A DNA stretch of 64,000 nucleotides, taken from contig NC_092459.1 of NCBI RefSeq assembly GCF_047495875.1, positions 37,925,490 to 37,989,489 on the forward strand, read 5' to 3'. The DNA is from Pithys albifrons albifrons (taxonomy: Eukaryota > Chordata > Aves > Passeriformes > Thamnophilidae). The notes under the pieces were generated by a model. It had not been told where the DNA came from. It saw only the letters and a list, made by a program, of their open reading frames with translations, and did not search any database. Of the stretch, positions 36,833 through 49,290 are shown piece after piece. The first letter of the stretch is position 1, and every line of letters starts with the position of its first letter. Position numbers and translations under genes: made by a program.

Positions 36833-39665
36833 TGGAAAAGGGAAAAAAAGGAAAAAGGAAAGGAAGAAAATTCTGAAGGCAGAAAAATAAATCAGTGAAT
36901 AGCCATCTACCATTCATGGTATTCTAGGAAATAGTTAATGTGCAAACACTTGTATTGTCTATAAATTTTCAGGATTGTCACTTAACCCAAACCTGTCAAA
37001 ATATACTTTGGTTGTTTTTAACTCTTTCTATTTCTACAATTTCATAAGACTCTTTATCTCCTATCTACAGGAGATAAATCCACACTAAGGGTACGACATT
37101 TCATTCATATTTCACTGGTCGTAACAAGTGGGTACATTTGTTCTTCATTTTGAGAGCGTACAGAGTTATAAAAGTTTTCTACCAACTTCCGGTTTGCCTA
37201 CACCTGAATGTTTCAAAATTAGTTACTGAGGCCTGGCTTTCATACCAGGCTTAAAAAGCAAGTGAAATTATTGCCTAGGAAGTATATACAGTTACAGTTT
37301 TGCTTGTAATGTCATGGGAACTGCTGTATTGAACCAGATCAGTTGTTCCTCTAATCCAGGAACAGCACTAACTGTGAGTAATGCCAGATTCCTCAAAGCA
37401 AAGATTCAAGAAACACTGTAGTGAGTCCCTATTTAATTATCTGCCCGATGAATGGCTCCTTTTCCCTCCTCTTTAAATCTCTGTTTATGCCTGAAGCACA
37501 AAATATTTCAATGTTTTTCAAAAGAGTTGCTTTAGTTTTGTTTTAACTTTTAACTTTAACTTTTCATTATATAGCTGTATGTTATTTTGTCCATACACAT
37601 ATCTAAATCCTTTCAAGGATTCACCTGTAACAGTGAGTTCCATAGAAGTTTTTTTTTCTCCAATATACACATTTTGATCCGTTCTGGCTTTTCTTCCTTG
37701 CCAGATTTTTGTGACACTGGAGTGCAAAAGAGAGCACAGAGACTTGAGCTGCACTTTCCACAAGCCCTTACACAATTAGGCCATTAATTACAAATTAACC
37801 ATTTTGAAGGAGTTAGAAATTGAATAAAAGACTACTAAATATAATTATATAACTTAATTTAGATTTTCACAAGAGGAAACATTTATCTTTGTTTTGCTTA
37901 ACCCTTTCAGAAATGTTAGCTTTTCAGAACTTACAATTTTCATTTAAAAAAAACAAACAAACAAACAAAAACCTTTCCAAAGCAAATCCTTCATCAAGAT
38001 TTTCTTGCTATATTTTATTTATTCTATAGGATCTATACTTGTGGTTTTGGGGTTTTGTTTGTTTGTTTGTTTTGGGGTTTTTTTGGTTTGTTTTTTTGCT
38101 TTAGGCTTCGTTAAAATGATTCAACTTTCATAAAACTCTTCTGAGGAAAGGAATTGAATTTAAAAAAAAAATCCAACCAACTCAAAGCCCAGGACTATGA
38201 AAACAGTGATAATAATGGAAGTGAATATTACTCTTGTCAGTGTGCTTCTATAAGTCCATCGTGCAGAGCCCTGACAGCACAGCTGTGTACTGCAGTCAGG
38301 GTGAAAACATGAGCTGAAACAGCTGTGATAGCAGAAATCTCTAATGTTAATAGAGCACCTGTGCTTAGACCAGCAGCAGAGCATGTGGTATGGTTTTATT
38401 GTACTTTATTGTACTTATAAAACATTTATTTGTCTGATACAGATACATGCATACAGAAACCCTTCACCAGTGTAATACTGAGGTAAGGCATTGCTACTGT
38501 AGACATAAGCTCAAATTGTGTGAGCTATATTCAAATAAAAAAAATCTTAGGGAAGATGACTGTGCCACTAAATCACTGTCAAGGAGTTGTCAATGGTGAT
38601 CATGGAGCCTATAGGATCAGGCTGATCTGTACAAAAAACTGGCATCTAGAGAAAGCAGAGAAGGGGAAGGCAGTTCCTCCAGAGCCAAGCACAGACTGTA
38701 TTCCCTAAAGAGGTGGAGCTGCAGTGGTGAGTGAAATCTGATGAACTGTTCTTTGGTAGATGGTTTGCTGCTTTACTGTGATTTCAGTAGCTGGTTTCAG
38801 CAAAATGGAGCGAGACTTGAAACTCAACCCTGTAGGAAAAACTAAGTTGATCTTGAAAGCTCTGACTCCTCCAATGTTTGCTGGGTCACAATGATTTCCC
38901 ACCTTGTCATAGGTCATTCCAGTGCTGAAGAATGAAAAAATAAGATCTTCTGTTTTGAACTATCCTTACTCTGTATGGTCCTTGTTTGCAGAAGGCCATT
39001 GAGGCAGGGATGAATCACAGTCAGATACAGACTTATTAGATGATCTGAAAAAAAATTTCTAACTGCAGTACTTAATCCTGTGAATATTTCTGGGGAATTC
39101 AGACAATACAAACTAGGGGCAAGGGAGGTTTGCTTTTGTACTTACTATCACGTGCAGCATGTATTTAGTCAAGTGTGAGAAGCTATTGGGTTCTAATGAG
39201 AAACGTTGTGATGGTTTTCCCTTCAGGACCATGGGAGCCATAACATCCCATCTTGTGGTATGAGATGCAGCTGTAACGGTGTGTTTGCCTCTCTTCCCCA
39301 CAAGAAATGGAACCTCATCTACGCTTGAGCTGACTAAAAATGTCTAAAAACTACCTCTGTTTCTCATTCATATACTTTCTGGTTGTGTGCTGTGTCACCT
39401 AGATATGGAGTTCCTCATATTTCAAAAGTGTGCTGGAAGGCACACATCTTTCACAAGGCTTGCTGAGGAATAATAACATCAGAATTGTTGCTACTGCATA
39501 TAGCTGTTATATCTGTGAAAGATCTGGACCTCCTGGCATCCTGATTCTCCTTTTCTGGACAAACAGAAAGGGTACCAGAAGGTAAGGGGAATTGTTGGAT
39601 GTGGAGGAGCAGGACTAATCAGTAACAGACCCTGTGTCTTTCATACATTAGCATGAAGTGGGCAA

Positions 39666-39682
39666 GGGGGGGGGAGGGGGGG
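39666..39682 (+). repeat. Oligo-G tract
   Basis: Nine G's, one A, and seven G's. It is slippage-prone, so its length is unreliable. Confidence 0.95.
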
Positions 39683-40473
39683 TTGAGTTCAGCGAATGTT
39701 GCAGACATCAAAGGTATTTATTGAGAATGTGTTTTCTCATGCAGAAGTTAAAAAAGTATGTCTTGACATCTAGTCTTCCTGATTTTGACTCACTTGGTAG
39801 TGATCATATGTTAATGTCCTTGTTTTCCTTTACCAGGACTGATTAGGAGAGGAACTACCAATTTGTTTTTTTTCTCTCTGCCACCTAAGTGGGAATGTCA
39901 TGACTGAAGGAGAATTAAGCATACTAATCTGCTCTCCAAGCCAGCCATTAATATACTATATATCCTGTCTTCACTTCACTTTCATATTCATTACTTCTTT
40001 AATGAAAAAAAAAGATATTTTAATGGTCAAAAAATTCTAAATGATTAATGGTACATCAGTTAATGACATTTTAAAAGTATTTCAGGCTGGAAATGTGACA
40101 CTACAATCATTAAAAATCAGATTCAATTTCCAAAGGTCCTAATCTTAAACTTTATACTGCTGGCAGTAACATAAAATGATATCCCGTAAGTGCGGGTGCT
40201 TCTGTATGATGGAAAAGCTCAGGAGTTTTGTGCGCACTGCCAGAAAATAATGTGTTCTCGGAAATTCTGGAAGTTGAGCAGGAATATAACTGATGAGGAT
40301 ATGACAGAGCAAATGAACAAATTGTTCAGAATAGAAGAATGCTTAATATAGAGGGATCTTTTTCTCTGAGACATTGTTTGGGGTCCAAGAGTAGCATAAT
40401 GGCTCCAAATGGATAAAAACAACAATAAATCCCATTCTCATGCATTATGCATAAGCTCTCCCTATTGGAGTTT

Positions 40474-40524
40474 ACACCACCATCTGGTGTTTAATTATTC
40501 CCGCTTTACACCACACGGTGGTGT
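40474..40524. promoter_or_regulatory. Pair of T-box-like inverted repeats
   Basis: Two small palindromes 34 bp apart: ACACCA-ccatc-TGGTGT (40474-40490) and ACACCAC-acg-GTGGTGT (40508-40524). Both are preceded by TTT, giving TTTACACCAC twice. The half-sites resemble T-box binding half-sites (family text TCACACCT / AGGTGTGA) in inverted arrangement. The flanks contain TAATTATT and ATGCATAA homeobox/POU-like motifs. Regulatory function is inferred, not shown. Confidence 0.35.
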
Positions 40525-40854
40525 GAATCTAATGAAATGAATATGTACATTATAATAATTTGGTGCATGGATTCTGGTTTGCTAATTATTAGGTGCCAGG
40601 CATCTATTTCTAAAGCTGAAAGTTGAAATTCATTCTAAAAAAATAAACGTTTCTGTAGGCTTTCACTGGCAAATACAGCAATAGTTAATTGTTCCATTCT
40701 CTAAAGATCCATTATTCTTATACAGCTGGTTGAGTTTCTCTAACATCTGTACAACATAAATTAATTATACAGTAGTGTCAGAATTCCCATTCTTATACAC
40801 CATCAGTATTGTTAGAAAGGTGCTTTTCTATAATGTTTGTAGTGTAAAAAAGTT

Positions 40855-40916
40855 ACATATATATACACATATTTATACATATATATGTATATATATATAC
40901 ACACACACACACACAT
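40855..40916 (+). repeat. TA/CA compound microsatellite
   Basis: ATATATACACATATTTATACATATATATG then a TATATA block and about eight AC units (40899-40914). Confidence 0.95.
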
Positions 40917-43900
40917 CTCTCAGTATTGAAGGACTCTCGTCTTGCTTGCTGACACAATGGCTGTCTCTATATACACAAAGTTTTGTTATGTACCCAGGTT
41001 ATTATTTTTTCACATTATCACCTCTAGGCCATTAGATTTCAATCTGTCATCAGTGTATCTGAAACCAATATCCTGTATAATTAAATTAGGATAGTAGTTT
41101 CTACCTGGCAATAAGCCCTACAGTGAATAGTGAGAGTCCTCAGCAAATGCACTGTTCCCAATGCTCCCAGAAAGGATGCTGAAAATTGACCAGGTCCCCC
41201 ATTAACAAATAATACTGTCCACATGTTTTTCTATAAGCAAATGTTTCTATAAACTAAGATACAATGTATGGAATGTCAACAGGGATTTTCTGTAATAATC
41301 AAAAAGAAAACTTGGAAGGCTTTATCAGTATGTTCAACAGTGTCACTTTTCTACCAGATGATGATGGTTATCTGGTAAGATAATGCCATTAAGCGATATT
41401 CAGATAACCTGACAACTCATGAATTCTAGCTTACTTTTCTGTTTTGATATACTTTTTAGCTCAGCAATTTTTCAACTTATGAGCAAACTCACAATGTTGG
41501 TTATGATATATGGCATGAAAAACATGTCTAAGAGCTGCATATGTTTATAGTTGAAGAAACATTTGAGAAAATAAAACAGAGCGGGATAGCAGGATAGTAA
41601 GACACTCTGCGAGCCTAGAACAAAAGCATTTTGATGTAGTCTTGTAGTTGTTTTTTCTCCACCTTTGCATTTTTCCCCATTAGTTTTACCAATGTTTTCC
41701 TTGATCTGTGTTTCAGTAATCTTAAAAAGAATAAGAGGGAAAGAAGAATTAGAAACTTCACTATTGAACAAATTCAAACATAAGACATTTTTCTACAGTC
41801 CCAGTGTGTGACAAAAAGTGATGTTTATAAAAATAGTTTTCTGATACAGACTTTCACTTTTTTAGTGTAACACTGTGGCAGAAAGAATTTATATAGATCA
41901 GTGATTGTTTTGGAAGCAGATCTCACTATTTTTTTTTTTTTGAGAGAGAGAACTAAATAAGAAGTTAGCAAGAAGTCTGACAACATGTACCAATTACTTT
42001 TGACACAGAGTGTGTTGTTTCCCAGCTTCTGCTCTTCAGGAAGCAGAACCATTCTGTATTCTCCGGTCCTGGAGAAAGAGGGATATTGTGAAATTTGTAT
42101 CAGCGTTTTTACTGATTTTGCTATTGCTAGCAGGGAACCTCAAAAAGTGTAGGTCATGTTTCTAGTATTTGAAGAAATTAGTAAAAGGATTACATGGGGT
42201 TAAACTTAATATTACCTCATCAGCATTGAATGCCACTGCTATGCTGTGAAGGAGGAAAAAAATAACAGAGAAACATGAAAAGAGGAATAGATAAAAGGTA
42301 AGTAGTAAGAGGGAAAACATGTAGTTTCTTAATTGAGCTGGAGGAGGGTAAAATGTTGGTTGTACCTCTCTTTTGATGAGAAACTGCTTTGTGCCTATGA
42401 CTATGAAGGTTAAAAATATAGTTATGTCTCTAATAGACAGTCAAATTGTAATTCTGTTGTGGTAAATTAGTGGTGAAAATCCAGGAACTAAGTAAGAAGA
42501 GTGAGTGTGGGAAAATATAATTCAGCAATATGAATATTTGTGAGAAGCATAGGATCAATTCATCTGAATCAAGGCATCGAAAGCCCTTTGAAGTTACTGA
42601 AGCTTCGCAAGTTTACCTCAGCTGAGATTTTCACTCCCTTTTGTCTTCCAGAGTCTCAGTCCCTTTCTCCACACTGTATCCCAAAGTGTCTCTGATGAAG
42701 TTTATAGTTCTACATTGTAGTTTATGCTGTACACAAAATGGCAAGTGGCAGTGACCACAAAAAGTTTTAAGGGTATTAAATTCACTGTTAAGACATTGTC
42801 TCATACCAGATTTGTTGTCTACACCACCTGAACATCACATACTATTGATGTTTCAAGATTACTTCTTTTTCCCTTTTGGCTTTTCAGACAACTACATCCC
42901 TACATTTTATCTGGGTTGGACTAGAATTTAACTCCCAAGAGTGAATTCTGAAATGGAATTTTCAATATATTCCATTTGTAGACCCAGAATAAATATGAAA
43001 AGAATAGCAATTGTAATGGCATTTTGGCACTTCACCTCACATGTGGCAGTGGAAAGTACAGAAACTCAAAAAATAAACAAAACCACCCCTTACCAGCAAA
43101 CTGGTAAACTAAATGTCCTTGAACTTGGACTTGGGGCAGAGGTTTGATACTGCTTTTATTGCAACTAATCCTAATGCAATGTTTTCTAATTACAGAATAA
43201 ACATTCTCTCTCGGATGGAGCTGCCTGTCAGCCCGCTCTACAAGAGAAATCACCATATGGACTGCTCTGCAGACGGCTGGGCAGTGGCATATGTACAGCT
43301 GTGCAGGATGAGCACCCAGGTGTTTCAGCCTGCCTGTGATAGGCAGCCAGCAGGCAGTGCTGCAGGGGTGGGGAGGATACCCAGCAAGGGTGAAAGAAAC
43401 CAGCAAGATGGGATTTGACAGGAAATAGCAATAATAATAATAACAATAATAATAACAAATAATGAATAAAAATGCCCTTTTTTTTAAATCAGGGTTTTAC
43501 ACTCCATGAGGAACAAAGTCTCATCTTGCTTAGGGTTTGATGAGACTCTAAATAAGAAATATGAATATGACACAAGGGTAGACACATATGAGGTAAGTCA
43601 AAGTCATGTTAAAAATAGCAATAAGGTTGGAGTTGCTTTGTCTGTCACATGAATAAATGAGCATTCCTGAAACAAACAGGTAGAACTAATTTTTGTTCCC
43701 AGATTTTCTCAGCTCTCATTCCTGGATCCACTACTACCTGATTCTGGTGGCTCAGATGATGCCTTCTAAAATTGCAGTCCAATATACTACTTAGACTACA
43801 GGGAATGCAAAGTCACCTCACTGTCTGTATCCAAGTTTCTTTTGACTTGTGCTGGTGAAACTGCTATAGAAATATGAGCTTCCTTCTGTCACAGCTGAAT

Positions 43901-44877
43901 CTGGAAAAGATACATTTTATGCTACCATCATTGCTTACAAAGCTTTAGGAATGCTTTAAAGGATATTTTAAAATAATACATGTATAACATGAGAGTTTTC
44001 TTTAACATAAAGGAAATTTCTTGCACGTATTTTATATAAGATGAAATGAATGTATGTTTCACCATTTTAATGTTAGAAGACTGATTTTTATCCAAATTCA
44101 GAATCACTGTTAAATATTTCATTGCTGTTACAGAAATTGGGAGTACCTGTAAATATTTTTATTTATCAGTAAACATATGTGGACTGCTATTTTGATTTGG
44201 ACTGAAAAATTTAGAAGAAAATTTTGAGAAAAATACATTCTAAAGCCAGTGAAAATTAGCATCATATGTAACACACAAGTAATTATATTAGATGTAAAAT
44301 AATATATTAATGGAAACAAATGTTAGCTTCTTTATTTTCAAATGTTCTGTTATACTATATACATTATTGACCTTGTATATGCACCAGGAAAAAGACCAGG
44401 CAAAATTAAGAATTTCAGCCTAAGAATCTTTGAACTTTAAATAGGTGAGGATTCTTCATTTCTCACAATTATCATCCTAAGCCTGGTATACTTTTGAGTG
44501 ATATAGCACAATGGACAGTGTGCCAGGAGTCTATATGAGTGGGAATCCAGGCTGAGGAATGAAGTAGAAATGAACTAAACACATTAGAGTTTTGGTCATT
44601 AGTCTTTTCAAAATCAGAAAATATTAATCCTCTTACTCTTGACAAGAATTGAGTGTCATAGAAAGTCAAATGTAGGACCCATCTCATAAAAGGGTAATTA
44701 AATAAAAATTAGACTTCTCCTTAGACTTTTCCTCCCCTTCCATGAAGACTTAGAAATGAGAAATATTCTCTTCTGGATATGCCTCTCTCTCTCTGGATTA
44801 CAAAAGGGGGCCTGACAGGTTTCTTAGGTTAGATTAGCTTTTACAGAGCTGCACTAAGGGAGATGAATATCCCATTT
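40917..44877. other. Gene-free AT-rich stretch
   Basis: No supportable gene or element across about 4 kb. A short AAT-type simple repeat lies at 43426-43460. Confidence 0.55.
43426..43460 (+). repeat. Short (AAT)n repeat
   Basis: AATAATAATAATAAC-type units with small interruptions. Confidence 0.85.
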
Positions 44878-44967
44878 CATAGAATCATAGAATCACAGAA
44901 TTGATTGGGTTGGAAAAGACCCCTGAGATCATCCAGTCCAACCCTTGGTCCAACTCCAGTCCATTTA

Positions 44968-47790
44968 CTAGATCATGGCACTCAGTGCCACGTCCAATCT
45001 GCGTTTAAAAATCTCCAGGGATGGTGAATCCACCACCTCTCTGGGCAGCCCATTCCAATGCCTGATTACTCTCTCTGTAAAGAATTTTTTTCTGATATCC
45101 AACTTAAATTTCCCCTGGCAGAGCTTAAGCCTATGCCCCCTTGTCCTATTGCTGAGTGCCTGGGAGAAGAGACCAACCCCCACCTGGCTAGAACTTCCCT
45201 TCTGGTAGTTATAGACAGTGGTGAGGTCACCTCCGAGCCTCCTCTTCTCCAGGCTAAACAACCCCAGCTCCCTCAGCCTCTCCCCATAGGGCTTGTGCTC
45301 CAGTTCCTTCACCAGCCTTGTTGCTCTTCTCTGGACCCGCTCCAGCACCTCAATATCCTTTCTGAACTGAGGGGCCCAGAACTGAACACAGTACTCAAGG
45401 TGTGGCCTCACCAACGCAGAGTACAGGGGAAGGATCACTTCCCTGGTCCTGCTGGCCACGCTATTTTTGATACAGGACAGGATCCCATTGGCCTTCTTGG
45501 CCACCTGGGCACACTGTTGGCTCATGTTGAGCTTCCTGTCAATTAGTACCCCAAGGTCCCTTTCCACCTGGCTGCTTTCCAGCCACTCTGCCCAGCCTGT
45601 AGCGCTGCATGGGTTTGCTGTGGCCAAAGTGCAGGACCCGGCACTTGGCCTTGTTGAACTTTATCCCATTGGAATCAGCTCATCTCTCAACTCTATCTAG
45701 ATCCCTCTGCAGAGCCCTCCTGCCTTCCAGCAGGTTGACACTCCCTCCTAACTTGGTGTCATCAGCAAATTTGCTGATGACGGACTCAATCCCCTCATCT
45801 AAATCATCAATAAAGATGTTAAACAGGACTGGACCCAATACACACCCCTGGGGAACACCACTAGTGACCGGCTGCCAGCTGGATGCAGCTCCGTTCACCA
45901 GCACTCTCTGGGCCCGACCCTCCAGCCAGCTCCTAATCCAGGAGAGGGTACACTTGTCCAAGCCATGGGCTACCAGCTTTTCCAGGAGTATATTATAGGA
46001 GACAGTGTCAAAGGCCTTGCTGAAGTCCAGATAGACCACATCCACAGCCTTCCCCTCATCCACCAGGTGGGTCACCTGATCGTAAAAAGAGGTCAGGTTG
46101 GTCAGACAGGACCTGCCCCTCTTAAACCCATGCTGGCTGGGTCTAATCCCTTGTCCATCCTGAAGGTGCTGTGTGATTGCACTCAGGATGATCTGCTCCA
46201 TAACCCTTGCAGGCACGGAGGTCAGACTGACAGGCCTGTAGTTGCCAGGGTCAGCCTTGCAGCCCTTTTTGTGGATTGGTGTGCTTCCAATCATCTGGGA
46301 CCTCCCCAAAGGGCCAGGACTGTTGGAAGATGATGGAGAGCGGTTTAGCAAGCTCTTCTGCCAGCTCCCTCATCATCCTGGGATGGATCCCATCTGGTCC
46401 CATAGACTTGTTAGGATCCAGCTGGCTCAGTAAGTCAGTAACTATTTCCTCCTGGAATACAGGGGGCTATTCAGCTCTCTCTCTCTGTCTACCAGCTCCA
46501 GAGGCCAGTTGTCCTGAGGGCCACCTGTCTTACTGGTAAAAACTGAGGCAAAGTAGGTGTTAAGTACCTCAGCCTTCTCCTCATCTTTGTTAACAATATT
46601 TCCCTCCAAGTCCAACAGAGAATGGAGGTTTTCCTTGCCCCTCCTTTTGTTATGAATGCATTTATAGAAGGACTTTTTGTTATCCCTAACTGAATTAGCC
46701 AAATTAACTTTAAATTGCACTTTTCTTTCCCTAATTTTTTTCCTAGCTCTCTTCGTAAATTCTCCATAAGTAGCCAGCCCTTTTTTCCACAGTCTGTAAA
46801 CTTTCTGTTTATCCCTGATTTCTTTCAGAATCTTCCTATTTAACCAAGCTGGCCATCTTCCCCTCTGGCTGACCTTTCGGCACACCGGTATAGCCTGTTG
46901 CTGTGCACTCAAAATTTCCTGCTTGAAACATGTCCATCCCTCCTGGACCCCTTGTTTTTAAGGGTTGTTTCTCAGAGTGTACTCTGAATTAGTTTTTTGA
47001 GTAGGTCAAAATCTGCCCTCTGGAAGTCCAAAGTAGAGGTTTTAATGATCGCTCTCCTTACATCCCTGAGGATTGAAAATTCTACTATTTCATGGTCACT
47101 ATGCCCCAGGCGGCCTCCAGCCACTACATCACCCATCAGCCCCTCTCTGTTTGTAAACAGTAGGTCTAGCGGGGCCTGGTAGGCTCATTTACCAGTTGAT
47201 GAAGGAAATTGTCCTCTATACACTCCGGGAACCTCCTTGACTGCCTCTTCTCTGCAGTATGAAGCTCCCAGCAGATATCTGGCAGGTTAAAGTCAGCCAC
47301 AAGAACAAGGGCTGGAGATTTTGAGACATCCGCCAGCTGCTTGTAGAATAATTCATGTCCTTCAGCATCCTGCTTCGGCGGTCTGTAACAGACACCCACA
47401 AGGATGTCAGCCTTGTTAGCCCTTCCCCTGATTCTGGTCCACAGGCACTCAACCTTGTCACTGCTGACCTCAACTTCAACAGAGGCAAGAGACTCCAACA
47501 TATAAAGCCACCCCTCCACCTCTCCTTCCCTGCCTGTCCTTTCTGAAGAGCTTGTAGCCCCCCCTAGCAGCACTCCAGTCATGTGAGTCATCCCACCACG
47601 TTTCTGTGACAGCAACTATGTCATAGTTTTCCTGCTGCACTATGGCTTCCAGCTCCTCTTGTTTGTTTCCCATACTGCGTGCATTGGTGTACATGCACTT
47701 CAGCTGGGCCATTGATTTCATTCTCAGCTCGGGCTCTGTGCCCTTAGGCGTATCTCTGGAGAGCCCCGTTGCCATCCCTTCCCCCTTCAA
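44968..47790 (-). pseudogene. CR1 ORF2 (AP endonuclease + reverse transcriptase), frameshifted
   Basis: ORF2 nicks target DNA and reverse-transcribes CR1 RNA. Reading 5' to 3' on the - strand: the endonuclease N-terminus at 47790-47500 has YTNARSMGNKQEELEA and VTETWW. After a frame change near 47500, VGVCYRPP and ADFNLPDICWE follow (about 47297-47266). After another near 47170, GHSDHEIVEF holds the catalytic SDH (47107-47089). The linker is open at 46912-46442. The reverse transcriptase core at 46351-45680 contains [46 protein letters not shown] and [10 protein letters not shown] (45774-45751), so all catalytic aspartates remain. A further frame change precedes the C-terminal 219-codon segment at 45627-44968, which holds the region HLEYCVQFW and ends with a stop. 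At least four breaks exist, so the protein is not made intact. Confidence 0.95.
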
Positions 47791-47792
47791 AC

Positions 47793-48885
47793 CTAGTTTA
47801 AAGCCCTCCTAACCAACCCTGCCAACTTATGGGCTGCAGTTCTTTTGCCCTTCCTAGATAAATGAAGCCCATCTGGTTTGACGAGACTGGGCAACACGGA
47901 GTTTGCTCTATGATCAAAAAACCCCAAAATTTTGACGATAGCACCATACCCTAACCCACCTACTGGTAAGCTGGCCTTTCATAAACCTCTCCTCATTTAT
48001 CTCCTCATTCATCCTGGCTAGCACTGGAACTGAGGTATTTACTACCTGTGCTCCTGTTCCATGAAGTGACCAGGTCAGAGCCTTAAAATCTTTTTTAATT
48101 ACCCTGGTACTCCTTTTATTGATGTCATCATTTCCAACCTGGACAACCAACAGCGGGTAATAGTCTGAGGGCTGAATAAGCTTAGGAAGTCTTTTGGTAA
48201 GATCCCTCACCCTGGCCTCGGGAAGGCAGCAAACTTCCCTGTGGGATGGGTTTGGCTGACATATAGGGCCCTCAGATCCCCTCAAAAGGGAGCCACCAAT
48301 TACAACAACCCTTCTCTTTTCCCTCTTATCTGTAGTTGTAACCCATCCGGTAGACTGGGGGTAACCAGAAGACCTTGTAGACAGATCTTTCTCCTGACTG
48401 TCCTCTATCAGACTTTCTGAGTCCAGGGCCATATACCTGTTTTTTAAGGGTACCCTGGCAGGTGAACCGGGTCGAGAGGGGGTGTTTTTGCCTCTACAAC
48501 CAGGCACCTGTTTCCATTCGTCCCCATCCATATGGTCCATTCTGTCTGCCTGATGGCAGGAGGGGTTGGGCTTCACCACCTCCTGCTGTGCTTCCTTCGG
48601 AGTGGAAAGGGTGTGACTCCACCAGTCAATTTCCCTTTCACTCTCCCTTATGTTTCTGAGCCTATCCACCTCTTCCTTTAGCTCTGCCACCAGACACAGC
48701 AAATCGTTCACCTGCTCACATCGTATGCAGGTGCTTTTCACACTGTCCTCTAGTAGTAGGTCCAGGCTCAAACAGTCTATGCAGCCGGAGGCCTGAGTGG
48801 CTGCATCCTTTATAGAGGGTTCTGTCTGTATTGACACCCCTCTACTGGTAACAGGAGCAATAGCTTTCATTTTTTTGGGAGGCAT
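47793..48885 (-). CDS. CR1 ORF1: coiled-coil and SGNH-hydrolase-like protein, one late frameshift
   Basis: ORF1 starts MPPKKMKAIAPV at 48885 and is open for 323 codons to 47914. Residues ~35-58 hold Cys pairs (CIDC, CIRC) reminiscent of a zinc-binding motif. A heptad-like stretch (VNDLLCLVAELKEEVDRLRN) suggests a coiled coil for self-association. The C-terminal half resembles the SGNH/GDSL esterase domain found in CR1-clade ORF1 proteins: VVVIGGSLLRG (nucleophile Ser block) and LVVQVGNDDIN (Asn-Asp block). The partner block DGLHLS (Asp-His) is encoded at 47856-47873, but in another frame. One indel near 47914-47925 in a T-rich run separates it from the body. The pre-damage stop would be at 47793-47795, just ahead of ORF2. 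Known CR1 ORF1 proteins bind RNA; esterase activity here is inferred from motifs. Confidence 0.88.
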
Positions 48886-49049
48886 GACTGCCTCGAGCTG
48901 TGGGGAAAGGTAGGAAAAAAAAAAGCCGCAAAAATACCTAGGCTTCTGCCCTGCCTGTTCGCCCTGCCTGTGCGAACTGCCGTGCCACGCCCCTGTTTGC
49001 CCGCTCCTGTTTGCCGCACTCCAGGTCGCTTGTGCTCCCTAGAGATGTT

Positions 49050-49290
49050 TTTAAAGCCTTCTCACTCTCCTGCTAAAGATCAAGCCACACCTCCAACACA
49101 CCTCTGAGTTACCTGCTGACAGCTGAAGGAGTAGCAAACAAAGCCTGGCAGGAAATGAACCAAGCATCTCCCTTCCCTCCCTTTTAAGCCTTCTCAATCT
49201 CCTGCTAACGAGCAAGCCACACCTCCAACTCACCTCTGAGTCACCTGCTGATAGCTGAAGGAGCAGCAAACAAAGACTGGCAGGAAATGA
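49050..49290 (-). repeat. Tandem duplication inside the CR1 5' UTR
   Basis: Two copies of about 108 bp, at 49050-49158 and 49183-49290, have a repeat period near 133 bp. Shared blocks include 'tcaagccacacctcca' versus 'gcaagccacacctccaac', 'acctctgagt', 'acctgctga' and 'agctgaagga', and both end 'ggcaggaaatga'. They differ at roughly ten positions. Some LINE promoters (for example mouse L1) are built from tandem 5' UTR monomers. Here the arrangement may mark a duplicated promoter unit, but that is inference. Confidence 0.93.

Larger units (their letters stand above)
36833..40854. other. Gene-free stretch with oligo-G and AAAC/GTTT runs
   Basis: No supportable gene. An (AAAC)n run at about 37945-37970 is followed 80 bp later by a (GTTT)n run at about 38054-38098. 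An interrupted G-run of nine and seven G's sits at 39666-39682. A pair of small palindromes lies at 40474-40524. A weak exon-like frame on the - strand at 39146-39333 is discussed in the findings. Confidence 0.5.

Noticed and set aside
36612..36917. Open frames of 77-101 codons across the GGGGA/GGAGA tract
   Set aside because: They are repeat-derived strings without any domain.
42290..42306. GTAAGT splice donor after 'ataaaag'
   Set aside because: There is no upstream acceptor with an open exon in phase; isolated donors are frequent by chance.
43032..43458. Overlapping frames of 76-124 codons on both strands
   Set aside because: They are open on both strands with no domain, no splice context and no codon pattern to favour either.
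45058..46539. Frames of 87-162 codons on the + strand between 45 and 46.5 kb
   Set aside because: They are antisense shadows of CR1 ORF2 on the - strand.
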